Made by a program: the position numbers and the translations under genes
In this document: positions 7,313 to 14,555 of the stretch, piece after piece
Position numbering within the stretch: position 1 is the first letter of the stretch
Layout of the letters: every line of letters starts with the position of its first letter
Assembly: GCA_016212845.1 (NCBI GenBank)
Contig: JACRDR010000217.1
Span: 1-19,672, forward strand
Origin: Elusimicrobiota bacterium
Lineage (GTDB): Bacteria > Elusimicrobiota > Elusimicrobia > UBA1565 > JACRDR01
Length of the DNA: 19,672 nucleotides
Direction: 5' to 3'
Notes under the pieces: generated by a model
Told to the model about the DNA's origin: nothing
The model's database searches: none
The model's input: the letters and a program-made list of their open reading frames with translations, nothing else

Positions 7313-8576
7313 ATTCGGGCTTCAGGCGTGCCAAGCCTTCCTCGAACCGCTTTTGGAACTCCGGCGAGAGGACGTCGGTGCAGACCGCGTACCGCAGCAG
7401 AGGCTCGCGGCGGCCGTCGACCGCCGGGGCGAGGAAATGGACGCCCACGATGCCGGTCTCGGCGATGATGAGGCGGTTGAGCGCCTCGTGCGGCGGCACG
7501 TCGGGGAAGGACTTCGCCGGGTCCTTCCCGAACACGCGGGCCGGCGCCTTCCAAAGCGTGAAGAAGCCCGCCGAGGTGCGGCACGCGGGCTTGAGCCCCG
7601 CCGCCGAAAGCGCGGGGATGACGTACCGGAGCCGCTTCTCGTAGAGCCCGCGGAGGTCGGCCAACGCATTCTTCGTCGCGGCGGCGTCCTGGAAGAACGT
7701 CGCGTAGGCGGCCATGACGGACGGGACGGGTCCCGACTCGGTGTTGCCCTTCACCAAGGTGAGATCCTCGATGAAATCCTTCGAGCCTACCGCCGCGCCG
7801 AGGCGCGCGCCGGGATCGTTGAAGCCCTTCGAGACCGAGTAGAGCTCGAGCCACTCGAGGTCCTTATACTCCTTGGCGACCGACGCGAGCGTCACGTTGT
7901 CGGGGCCGGCGAGACCCGCGTACGCCGCGTCGTTGACGAGGCGCGAGCCGCGCTTCAAGCAGTGTTCGATCAGCGCGACCCAGTCCTCGCGGGAGGCGCC
8001 GACCGCCGCCGGGTTGCCCGGGCGAATGACGAAGACGAGATCGGCGCGGTCCTTGCCCGCCTCCTTCAGCGCCTGCTCCAAGCGCCCGACCTCGAGCCGC
8101 ATGTCGTCGGCGGTCGCGAGGGGCCAGACGACCCGGCTGCCCGCGAGATACTCGGAAGACCAGGTCCCGAGCACGTCGTAGGCCGGCAGATTCGAGGCGA
8201 CGACGAAGGAGTCGCGGCGCTTTTTGTCCGGCAGGTGGAGGCCGCACGCGAGCGAGACAAGCGCGGTGGCCGTCTTGATGCCCGGGATCGAGACCGCGCG
8301 CAGATGGTCGTGTTCCCAGTACCGCACGCCGGAATGCGTCGCGACCATCCCCTCGCAGAACTTCAGGAGGTTGCGGTCCTCCGCGTAGGTGTGGAAATCG
8401 TAGCCCGGGTCCAGCGCGAAGCGCGCCTTGAGCTCCCGAATCGCCTGGATCGGGACGCCGTCGGGGTTGCCGAGCGACAGGTTGAGCGCCGCCTGCCCCG
8501 ATTTCTGCTCGTACTCGCGAATCAGGATGTCGATGAGCTGGAAGAGGTTGATGCCGGCGGGAGGTATTCGTCTCAC
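7299..8576 (-). CDS. PLP-dependent aminotransferase, class I/II (fold type I)
   Basis: This 425-aa protein shows the class I/II aminotransferase landmarks: SLGNPDGVP near the N-terminus (34-42), IRPGNPAAVG (184-193, where NP contacts PLP/substrate), NDAAYAGL with Asp216 for the pyridine nitrogen and Tyr219, and the Schiff-base Lys250 in SVSKGFNDPGARLG with Arg258 as phosphate ligand. A C-terminal Arg (about 398, LRYAVCTDV) sits where the substrate carboxylate is usually bound. It swaps an amino group between an amino acid and a 2-oxo acid; substrates are not clear, and LL-DAP aminotransferase-like or glutamine-transaminase-like use is possible. The GTG start overlaps the Lnt-like gene's stop (GTGA). 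An omega-amidase-like nitrilase lies downstream, with the protease gene between them. Confidence 0.83.
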   Translation of the reverse strand: MRRIPPAGINLFQLIDILIREYEQKSGQAALNLSLGNPDGVPIQAIRELKARFALDPGYDFHTYAEDRNLLKFCEGMVATHSGVRYWEHDHLRAVSIPGIKTATALVSLACGLHLPDKKRRDSFVVASNLPAYDVLGTWSSEYLAGSRVVWPLATADDMRLEVGRLEQALKEAGKDRADLVFVIRPGNPAAVGASREDWVALIEHCLKRGSRLVNDAAYAGLAGPDNVTLASVAKEYKDLEWLELYSVSKGFNDPGARLGAAVGSKDFIEDLTLVKGNTESGPVPSVMAAYATFFQDAAATKNALADLRGLYEKRLRYVIPALSAAGLKPACRTSAGFFTLWKAPARVFGKDPAKSFPDVPPHEALNRLIIAETGIVGVHFLAPAVDGRREPLLRYAVCTDVLSPEFQKRFEEGLARLKPEYGSL

Positions 8577-9973
8577 TTCAGGTCGATCTTACCAAAACGC
8601 GCCGCGGCGGCCCAGACGAGGAACGCGCCCGCGAGCGCGAGGCAGACCGGCGCGAGGAGCCAGCCGATCCGAGTATAGACGGTCGAGGCGCGCGCGAACT
8701 CGAGGTCGCCGGTCAGCACCGATTCCGCTCCGAAGGACGACTCCGCGCGCACCCGGCCGCCCGGATCGATGAGCTGGCTGTGGCCGGAGGAGGCCGCCCG
8801 GGCGATCCACAGGCCCGTCTCGACCGCCCGCAGCGGCGCCATGTCGGAGTGCTGGCGATGCTGCCACGGTCCCCATTCCCGCGGGTCGAGGTTGGGCACG
8901 ACGAGCGCCTCCGCGCCGAAGGAGGCCATGAGCCGGGCCGAATCCTCGAAGTCGAGGTCGTAGCAGAGCAGTACGCCGAGCCGGCCGAGCGGCGAATCCA
9001 CCGGCCGGGGCGCGGGGTTGGGCCGGAGATGCTTGTCCTCGATGAAGGGGATCGGGTGCGACTTGTCGTAGCGTCCGAGCAGCCGGCCCTCGCCGATGAC
9101 CCAGGCGAAGTTCTCGAGCCGCCCCGTCGTCTCGTCGGGAATCGTCGCGCCGCCCGCGACCAAGGTCGAGGCGGGACCGCCCAAACGTTTGGCGATGCTC
9201 TGGATCTGCGCGCGCTCGTGCCCGGTGATCGCGGTGAAGCCGTACTCGGGCCAGACCCACAACCCGCCCCGTACTTCCGAGACCGGGGTCGCCTTGATCA
9301 GCTTGTCGACGTCGAAGTTCTCGTCCTGCACGAGGGCGGCCGCGACGCGGCGTCCGCCGCCCGCGTCGATGCGCTCGAGCCGCCGCCCGCCCCACAGGCC
9401 GAGAGAGATCACCGCCGCGGTGATCGCGATCGCCGGCCCGCGGCGGCCCGAGAGCGCCGCGACCCAGGCTGCGTTCGCGAAAACGATGAGGCCGCTCAGT
9501 CCGTAGACGCCGAGCAGGCTTGCGCCCTGCAGCAGCGGCGGAAAGGGCTTGAGCGCGTAGCCGAGCGCGAGCCACGAGCACTCGAGCCGCCAGACCTCGG
9601 AGCGGAAGTACTCGAAGGCGATCCACAGCGCGGCGGCCCCGAGCGTCTCGGCGGCGGGCGCCCAGCGGCGCTTCTCGGTCCGGACGACGAGTTCCCGGTA
9701 GGAGGCGGCGAAGAACGCGACCCACAAGGCGAAGAGGCACCAGAACGGTCCTGCCGCCCAGGAGCAGACCTTGGTGAGCCAATGGAGCGCCGGGACGTAA
9801 AAGCAGAGGCCGGCGACCGCGCCGAGGTTCGCCGCCTGCCGCGCGTCCTTCGCGCCTCGGGCGGCGTAGAGGAGCGGTGCAAGCGCGACGAAGACGAGCG
9901 GCCAGCACGAGACCGGCGAGCTGGCGGCGAAGAGGGCGAGGCCGGAGCCCGCGGCAAGAAGCCAGGGTGTCAT
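8573..9973 (-). CDS. lnt: Apolipoprotein N-acyltransferase-like membrane protein
   Basis: This 466-aa protein has an N-terminal membrane region (about six hydrophobic segments within residues 3-195), a C-terminal nitrilase domain (about 208-430) and a last membrane segment near 438-458. This is the Lnt layout. The catalytic Glu-Lys-Cys triad is visible: E243 in VWPEYGF, K304 in GRYDKSHPIPF and C337 in VLLCYDLDF. Lnt transfers an acyl chain from phospholipid to the N-terminus of lipoproteins at the periplasmic face of the inner membrane. I chose ATG 9973, which overlaps the SDR stop (ATGA) and starts a hydrophobic segment; the longer frame has an unlikely polar extension. At somewhat under the E. 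coli length (512 aa) it could be housekeeping Lnt or a paralogue acting on another amine within this operon. Confidence 0.8.
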   Translation of the reverse strand: MTPWLLAAGSGLALFAASSPVSCWPLVFVALAPLLYAARGAKDARQAANLGAVAGLCFYVPALHWLTKVCSWAAGPFWCLFALWVAFFAASYRELVVRTEKRRWAPAAETLGAAALWIAFEYFRSEVWRLECSWLALGYALKPFPPLLQGASLLGVYGLSGLIVFANAAWVAALSGRRGPAIAITAAVISLGLWGGRRLERIDAGGGRRVAAALVQDENFDVDKLIKATPVSEVRGGLWVWPEYGFTAITGHERAQIQSIAKRLGGPASTLVAGGATIPDETTGRLENFAWVIGEGRLLGRYDKSHPIPFIEDKHLRPNPAPRPVDSPLGRLGVLLCYDLDFEDSARLMASFGAEALVVPNLDPREWGPWQHRQHSDMAPLRAVETGLWIARAASSGHSQLIDPGGRVRAESSFGAESVLTGDLEFARASTVYTRIGWLLAPVCLALAGAFLVWAAAARFGKIDLK

Positions 9974-10803
9974 GAGAGTATCTTGGAGTACACTCGCCGG
10001 AGAAGGTTCGTCGCGACGGATCTGGGGAGCCACCGATTGAGGCCGTCGATGAGGCGCGCGTCGGTCCCGACCAGGGTGCGCAGCGGCATTCGGCGGCGCT
10101 CCGCGAGGGCGACGATCTTCCGCACGACGATCACCGGCGGCACGCCGGAGCGGGCCGCGCGCTTCTCGCGCCAGCGATTGTAGGCCGCCGCCTGGCCCGC
10201 GTAGGGCGAGCCGTCCGGCACGGGGGAGATCCTCAAGTTGTCCGCGAACTTAGTGCGGAAGCCGCCGGGCTCGACGAGCGCCACCTGCACGCCGTGGGGG
10301 GCGAGCTCGTAGTGCAGCGACTCGCTCCAGCCCTCGAGCGCGAACTTGCTGGCCGAGTAGGGCGCGCTCAGTGGGAAACTCGCCAGTCCCAGGATCGAAG
10401 AGATGTTGATCACCCGCCCCCGGGACGCGCGCAGGGCCGGCATGAGCCGCCGGGTGAGAAGCACGGGACCGAAGAAGTTTACTTCCATCTGGCGCCGCCA
10501 GTCGTCCTCGGAGGTCTCCTCGCAAGGGCCGAATTGGCCGTAGGCCGCATTGTTGATCAGGCAGTCTAGCCCGCCGGCGGCCTCGACCGCGGCCGCGGCG
10601 GATTCGCGCTGCGCCGCGTTCGTGACGTCGAGATCGAGGACGCGGACGGCTCCCGGATACGCCGACCCCTCCGCGTCGAACATCCGGCCGCGCGTGCGAG
10701 CATCCCGCAGCGTGGCGTACACGAACCACCCGCGCTCGATGAAAGCGGTGCAGAGCTCTCGGCCGAAGCCCGTCGAGCTGCCGGTGACGAGAACGCGCTT
10801 CAT
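9970..10803 (-). CDS. Short-chain dehydrogenase/reductase (SDR)
   Basis: This 277-aa classical SDR has the cofactor motif TGSSTGFG (7-14), the NNAAYG variant of NNAG (84-89), an active-site Ser in INISSILG (133-139) and the YxxxK pair Tyr149/Lys153 in YSASKFALEG. The oxidation or reduction of an alcohol/ketone with NAD(P)(H) is expected. An Arg-containing segment after the first strand (LRDARTR, 32-38) suggests NADP preference, but this is only an inference. The GFG cofactor loop and EPGGFRTKF segment resemble SDRs annotated as retinol/steroid or acyl-chain oxidoreductases. The ATG overlaps the methyltransferase stop (ATGA), and its own stop overlaps the Lnt-like ATG. Because of this coupling it probably acts with the methyltransferase. 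Confidence 0.88.
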   Translation of the reverse strand: MKRVLVTGSSTGFGRELCTAFIERGWFVYATLRDARTRGRMFDAEGSAYPGAVRVLDLDVTNAAQRESAAAAVEAAGGLDCLINNAAYGQFGPCEETSEDDWRRQMEVNFFGPVLLTRRLMPALRASRGRVINISSILGLASFPLSAPYSASKFALEGWSESLHYELAPHGVQVALVEPGGFRTKFADNLRISPVPDGSPYAGQAAAYNRWREKRAARSGVPPVIVVRKIVALAERRRMPLRTLVGTDARLIDGLNRWLPRSVATNLLRRVYSKILS

Positions 10804-11657
10804 CCGGGCTTCGCCGCCGTCGCGAGCACGTAGTCGATGGCGAGGCGCGACATCGGCTCGACGCTCGCGATCCACGACCAGCGGACGAGGGGGTTCATCT
10901 TCGCCTTCACGTCCGGCGCGCGCAGGCGCTCCAGCGCGAACTTCGCGAAAGGCGCGTAGACCTGAGGCGCGATCGAGTCGACTTTCGGGGAGACGAAGCC
11001 CGCGCCCTCCAGCTTGCGGGCGTACTCGCTTCGCGAGTACTGGTTCGCGTGCGGAATCTGCCAGAACGAGCGGCCGAGCCGCTCGCCCGCGCGGAAGAAG
11101 AGGCTCGACTTCCGGCCCTCCAGGGGAAGGATGTCGGCGGTCGCGATCCGGCCGCCGGGCTTGAGCACCCGGAAGGCCTCGCGGAAGAACGCCTCGCGCG
11201 TGTCGTAATGAAACGCGGTCTCGAGCGCGGTGACCCGGTCGAAAGTCGCGTCCGCGAATGGCATCTTCGTCGCCGAGCCGGCATGGAGACGGACGCGGTC
11301 GGCCAGCCCGGCCGCTTTCACGCGCTCGCGCGCCCGCCGCACCTGGGATTCGGTGATGTTGAGACCGTCGATCGTGGCCGGCTCGAAGCGCTTGGCCCAG
11401 TACATGTCCTGGTCGGCGAAGCCGAAGCCGCAGTCGAGGACGCGCAGACCCTTGCCCAGCTGCGCGGCCTCGCCGAGCTTTTCGGCCAGGCGCTGGCACG
11501 CGGCGTCGTAGGTCGTCGCGCCGTCCCAGTAGCCGAGGTTCAGATAGAGCGAGTTTTCGCCGAGGTTGTTGTGCGTCGAGAGCAGGTCGTAGACCCGGGA
11601 GGCCCGATTGTTGGCCGGGATCAGGAAGAGGCGGAGGAAATCCGCGGTGGCGCCCAC
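10800..11657 (-). CDS. SAM-dependent methyltransferase (class I)
   Basis: This 285-aa protein has a Rossmann SAM-binding core: motif I VLDCGFGFAD (73-82), the acidic strand end IDGLNITESQV (97-107), GSATKMPFADATFDRV (127-142) and the post-motif FRVLKPGGRIATADIL (162-177). The upstream YLNLGYWDG (38-46) is a hallmark of small-molecule and lipid methyltransferases of the EryG, Erg6/sterol and gamma-tocopherol type. The acceptor is unknown. GTG at 11657 is chosen because TATAAT lies 6 nt upstream; no Shine-Dalgarno is seen. It opens a second transcription unit (methyltransferase, SDR, Lnt-like, aminotransferase, protease, nitrilase), although it sits only 7 bp after the preceding gene and is likely also read from further upstream. 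Confidence 0.85.
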   Translation of the reverse strand: MGATADFLRLFLIPANNRASRVYDLLSTHNNLGENSLYLNLGYWDGATTYDAACQRLAEKLGEAAQLGKGLRVLDCGFGFADQDMYWAKRFEPATIDGLNITESQVRRARERVKAAGLADRVRLHAGSATKMPFADATFDRVTALETAFHYDTREAFFREAFRVLKPGGRIATADILPLEGRKSSLFFRAGERLGRSFWQIPHANQYSRSEYARKLEGAGFVSPKVDSIAPQVYAPFAKFALERLRAPDVKAKMNPLVRWSWIASVEPMSRLAIDYVLATAAKPG

Positions 11658-11663
11658 CGGCCG

Positions 11664-11669
11664 ATTATA
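11664..11669 (-). promoter_or_regulatory. Consensus -10 box TATAAT overlapping a stop codon, 6 nt before the methyltransferase start
   Basis: On the minus strand TATAAT is followed by CGGCCG and the GTG start at 11657, the same -10/N6/start spacing as at sthA. The TAA inside the hexamer is also the stop codon of the upstream Mpo1-like gene. Both this site and the sthA site read TATAATCGG. No -35 match is visible 17 bp upstream. A leaderless internal promoter is the likely reading. Confidence 0.6.
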
Positions 11670-11994
11670 CTACTTGGGCGGCGAGCGCCCGCTCTCGGGC
11701 GAGGCGAGTTTCTTCCGCCCAGCGGCCTTGGGAGAGGAGCCAGAACATCACGACGACGTAGTGGGGCACTTCCGGCCGCGACGTGAGCTCGCGGAAATCG
11801 ACGCGGCCGTCCTCAAAATACCAAGGGCCGAAGCCGCCGATGAGGCCGGAGACGAAGAAGAAGCCGAGCCAACGCGCGTCGCGCGCGGCCAACGCCGCGA
11901 CCGGCCCCCCGTAGAAGCAGAGCATCGAGACGAAATGTATCGCGAGGTTCCCGGGCTTCTGATGCCGCAGGACGAAGTAATCCCAGCGGCTCAA
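11665..11994 (-). CDS. Small membrane protein, Mpo1-like/DUF962-like
   Basis: This 109-aa protein has an N-terminal H11-x8-H20 pair in YFVLRHQKPGNLAIHFVS. It is followed by two hydrophobic segments (about 18-36 and 42-60) and a GGFGPWYFEDGRVDF motif (53-67). This order resembles the DUF962/Mpo1 family, where a His-x8-His region comes before membrane helices and a GHxxFExxRPA motif. Yeast Mpo1 is an Fe(II) dioxygenase that shortens 2-hydroxy fatty acids by alpha-oxidation. The second-half His of the family is Phe here, so enzyme activity is uncertain. The TTG start overlaps the upstream stop by 4 bp (TTGA), so translation is probably coupled. Its TAA stop lies inside the next gene's -10 box. 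The family call is tentative. Confidence 0.5.
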   Translation of the reverse strand: MSRWDYFVLRHQKPGNLAIHFVSMLCFYGGPVAALAARDARWLGFFFVSGLIGGFGPWYFEDGRVDFRELTSRPEVPHYVVVMFWLLSQGRWAEETRLARERALAAQVV

Positions 11995-12722
11995 CGCGCG
12001 GTCCTAGTCATCGGAGGGGGCGGCGGGGGCGGGCGCCGTACGGGCTTCGCCGCCGGGGCGGCGGCGGCCGCAGGGGGAAGCGCCGCCTTTGGCGCGCCGG
12101 CGGCGGGCATCGCGGCGGCCGCGTCCTTGTCGTTGGCGCCCCGGTCTTGATCCCAGTCGGGCGGGGCGGCCTTCGGGTCCTTGAGCTGGACGCGCGGATG
12201 CCAAAGCTCGATGGCCAGCACGCGCGCGGCGAGCGTCACCTTGTCGAGGAGGTTCGCGCGGGTCTGCATGGAGGTCAGGCGCCATTTGCCGTCTACCTTG
12301 GCGCCTTGGCTGTCGAAGGGGAGCTGATACTGGAGCACCTTGCCGTCGCCGGTCACGAACGTCTCGTCCGCGTGGCCGCGCACGATGGCCTGGGTGCCGT
12401 TGACCTGCAGCGAGTCGATCGTCACCTTCGTCGTGTGCTTGCCCTGGTCGCCGCCCTTCTTCTTCGCCTGCTGGAGTCTCGCCCAAAGGGCGCGAAGCTC
12501 GGCGACGTTGCTGATCCGGGTGCCGGTGACCGCCATGATGTCGGTGCCGGACTCGACGAGGGGGACGAGGAGCTCGACGTTGTCCTCGTTGATCGCGCGC
12601 TCGTAGAGCTTCGCGAGCTTGGTGATCTCCGCCTCGTCCTGATTGGGCCTTTTCGGCTCGTCCGCCCAGGCCCAGGGCAGGAGCGCGGCGCCGCACAGGG
12701 CCGCGAGTAGAGCTTTACGCAT
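11991..12722 (-). CDS. Secreted SnoaL/NTF2-like protein with Pro/Ala-rich tail
   Basis: This 243-aa protein has a Sec signal peptide (MRKALLAALCGAALLPWAWA, cleavage AWA|D near residue 20). Residues ~28-160 look like an NTF2/SnoaL-like (DUF4440-type) domain: a helical start (EITKLAKLYERAINEDNVELLVPLV), then strands including TTKVTIDSLQVNGTQAIVRG and DGKWRLTSMQ. Such cone-shaped domains bind small ligands and sometimes act as cyclases or isomerases; no catalytic residues can be assigned. The C-terminal ~80 residues are Ala/Pro-rich and end in a run of seven prolines, probably disordered. ATG 12722 is chosen over the longer frame because of the signal peptide and a GGAGAGA Shine-Dalgarno-like site about 8 nt upstream. 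It lies 14 bp after the acyltransferase-like gene, one of the few gaps in the operon. Confidence 0.7.
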   Translation of the reverse strand: MRKALLAALCGAALLPWAWADEPKRPNQDEAEITKLAKLYERAINEDNVELLVPLVESGTDIMAVTGTRISNVAELRALWARLQQAKKKGGDQGKHTTKVTIDSLQVNGTQAIVRGHADETFVTGDGKVLQYQLPFDSQGAKVDGKWRLTSMQTRANLLDKVTLAARVLAIELWHPRVQLKDPKAAPPDWDQDRGANDKDAAAAMPAAGAPKAALPPAAAAAPAAKPVRRPPPPPPPMTRTAR

Positions 12723-12736
12723 GTCGAGTCTCTCCG

Positions 12737-13507
12737 TTATAGGAATTGCGCCCTCGTCTCGGGCTCCGGGCTCTGAAGGAGCCGGGCCATCGTCTGGATC
12801 GCGGCCACCGCCTGATCGCCGCGCACCGCCGTGTGGTCGAAACCGATGCCGAGCCGCAGCAGGCGGCGGCCGTCGGGTTCCTTGGAAACCGTAATCGCGC
12901 CGATCGTCATCGCGGTCGGCCCGTACGGCGTCACGCGCAGCTTCACGTCCTCGTCCGAGAGGAACAGGAGCGACGTGACGCTGACCCCGCCGCCGCCGAA
13001 CTTGAGATAGAGGCGGGGGAAATGGTTCACCGCGCCGTGGATCGCGCGCAGCCGCAGGCGGTTCAAAAAAGTGTTCTTGCCGAGGACCCAGCGCGCGACC
13101 TTCGTGTCCTCGAGCTTCCGGCGGCGTCCCGAGCGGATGTGGTCGCGGATCTGGTCGACCGACAGCGATTGCGGCTCGGGGATCGCGATCGCGCCGAGGA
13201 TCGACTCGCCGTCGCGCGGATAGAGGACCGGGAAGTTGACCGTGATCCGGTCGAAATCGACGACCCGGGCGCCGTAGAAGGTGCGGAACACGACGCGGTT
13301 GACCTCGGGGTGTCTCTGAGCGAGGAGGCCGGCGGCCTTGACCACGATCGCGCTCCACGGGACGTCGCGCCCGCGCGCCTCGTACGCTTCGGCCAGCGAG
13401 GTGACGTCGACGTCGACCGAGACCGGATTATAGAAGCGGCGCTTCCATTCGTGCCGGAGCTGGTAGTCGAGGAACCACTCGTGGAGCGACTGCCTACGTA
13501 TGGGCAT
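12737..13507 (-). CDS. Lipoyl-free E2/CAT-fold acyltransferase-like protein
   Basis: This 256-aa protein matches the catalytic-domain pattern of 2-oxoacid dehydrogenase E2 and chloramphenicol acetyltransferase proteins: SAIVVKAAGLLAQRHPEVNR (52-71), FPVLYPRDGESILGAIAIPEP (92-112), PTAMTIGAITVSKE (197-210) and the end motif LGIGFDHTAVRGDQA (219-233). It has neither the lipoyl nor the peripheral-subunit-binding domain, so it is a stand-alone acyltransferase rather than part of a dehydrogenase complex. In the DHRxxDG motif His225 is kept, but the Asp four residues on is Arg229, and an Asp appears at 231. Transfer of an acyl group from CoA or a carrier is plausible. ATG 13507 overlaps the Rieske gene by 14 bp. 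It might cooperate with the GH3-like enzyme, but this is an inference. Confidence 0.65.
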   Translation of the reverse strand: MPIRRQSLHEWFLDYQLRHEWKRRFYNPVSVDVDVTSLAEAYEARGRDVPWSAIVVKAAGLLAQRHPEVNRVVFRTFYGARVVDFDRITVNFPVLYPRDGESILGAIAIPEPQSLSVDQIRDHIRSGRRRKLEDTKVARWVLGKNTFLNRLRLRAIHGAVNHFPRLYLKFGGGGVSVTSLLFLSDEDVKLRVTPYGPTAMTIGAITVSKEPDGRRLLRLGIGFDHTAVRGDQAVAAIQTMARLLQSPEPETRAQFL

Positions 13508-14555
13508 GATCCTCCTCGGGCGCCGGCGACCACGCGGACGGCGTCAGCTCCTCCGCCCACTGGATGAAGCGCGCGACGCTCGCGTCCGAGCGGAGCAGAT
13601 GGCCCGGCTGGAAGCGGACGTTCGGGAAAGCCTTCACGTCGTCGCGCTTGAGCGCGGCGAAGAGCGCCGCCGTCAGCGCGAGACGAGGGTAATCCCGGAG
13701 AGGGCCCTTCGACGGCGCGACCAAGAACACCTGCACGCGGCTGAGGCCGGTCTCGAGCGGGACGCAGCCCCACAGCACGTGGAGCGGGCCCCAGGGCGCC
13801 TTCGCGAGATAGGAGAGCGAGGCGACCGTGCCTCCGGAGAATCTCGCGGTGTAGCGCAGGCGGCCGCCCCACAGGAAGCGGGCCGCGGCGCCCATGAGGC
13901 CGGTCTCGGCGAGCTCGCCTTCGACCTTCCAGTCCGCCCGTCCGGGCCCGAGGGCCTCCACCTCGAAATCGAAGTCCGCCGAGACGCCGTGCACCGAAAA
14001 GAAGTGCTGGAGGTCGATGCCGCTGGCCATCAGCACGTGCTGGTGGGCGTAAAGGTCGTAGGAGCCGAGATGGGCGAAGGCGAGCTCCTTGCCCTCGAGC
14101 CCCGCCGGCGCGGGCACGGCGTAGGGCGCGCGTTCCGCGGGGTAGACCCAGACGAAGCCGTAGCGCTCCTCGACCGCGTAGGAGGCGGCCTTGGGCTCGG
14201 AGGCGGGGCGAAGCCCGCAGGGCGTCGACTCGAGGCAGCCCGTGGGCTTCCACTTCCAGCCGTGCAGCGCGCAACGGATCGAGGTCCCGGAGACGGTCCC
14301 GTTCGAAAGATCGGCGCCCATGTGTGGGCAGAACGCGTCGACGGCGCGAGCGACGCCGTCAGCGCCGCGCCAGACCGCCAAGCGCTGGCTCAACAGCTCG
14401 GCCGGCCTGGTCTCGCCGGCCTTGAGCTCGCGGGAGGGGAACAGCGGGTACCAGCCCTCGGTCAAGAGGCCCGGCCGGCTGAAGATCCGGTAGGCTTTCA
14501 GCGGCTGCGTGCCGAGGTTCTGGCGCCGCGAGCGTCCGTCCTTGGGGAAGCTCAC
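13494..14555 (-). CDS. Rieske non-heme iron oxygenase (paralogue 1)
   Basis: This 353-aa protein has an N-terminal Rieske [2Fe-2S] domain with ligands C76-P-H78 and C95-A-L-H98 (FCPHMGADLSNG, CALHGWKW). A catalytic domain follows with the DxxHxxxxH mononuclear-iron motif D181, H184, H189 in GIDLQHFFSVH. Rieske oxygenases use O2 and electrons from a separate reductase to hydroxylate, demethylate or desaturate. No dedicated ferredoxin reductase is encoded nearby. I chose GTG 14555, which overlaps the di-iron gene stop (GTGA), rather than the in-frame GTG 14564, because 4-bp overlaps are the rule in this operon. Its substrate is unknown. It is similar in layout to the other Rieske protein two genes upstream (GWY-L near residue 35, CxHMGA, CxxH), so the pair probably arose by old duplication. 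Confidence 0.87.
   Translation of the reverse strand: MSFPKDGRSRRQNLGTQPLKAYRIFSRPGLLTEGWYPLFPSRELKAGETRPAELLSQRLAVWRGADGVARAVDAFCPHMGADLSNGTVSGTSIRCALHGWKWKPTGCLESTPCGLRPASEPKAASYAVEERYGFVWVYPAERAPYAVPAPAGLEGKELAFAHLGSYDLYAHQHVLMASGIDLQHFFSVHGVSADFDFEVEALGPGRADWKVEGELAETGLMGAAARFLWGGRLRYTARFSGGTVASLSYLAKAPWGPLHVLWGCVPLETGLSRVQVFLVAPSKGPLRDYPRLALTAALFAALKRDDVKAFPNVRFQPGHLLRSDASVARFIQWAEELTPSAWSPAPEEDHAHT

Noticed and set aside
7284..10183. Long plus-strand frames opposite the aminotransferase and Lnt-like genes
   Set aside because: They are Arg/Ala/Gly/Glu-rich antisense shadows common in GC-rich DNA, with no recognisable domains, while the minus strand carries intact catalytic motifs.
11991..13358. 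455-aa frame as a longer SnoaL-like protein
   Set aside because: Residues before 213 are the shadow of the E2/CAT-like gene; a signal peptide begins at ATG 12722 behind a Shine-Dalgarno-like GGAGAGA.
13425..13432. Minus-strand TATAAT inside the E2/CAT-like gene as a promoter
   Set aside because: It encodes Tyr-Asn in a plausible conserved segment (RRFYNPVS) and no start codon follows at the 6-nt spacing, so chance is likely.
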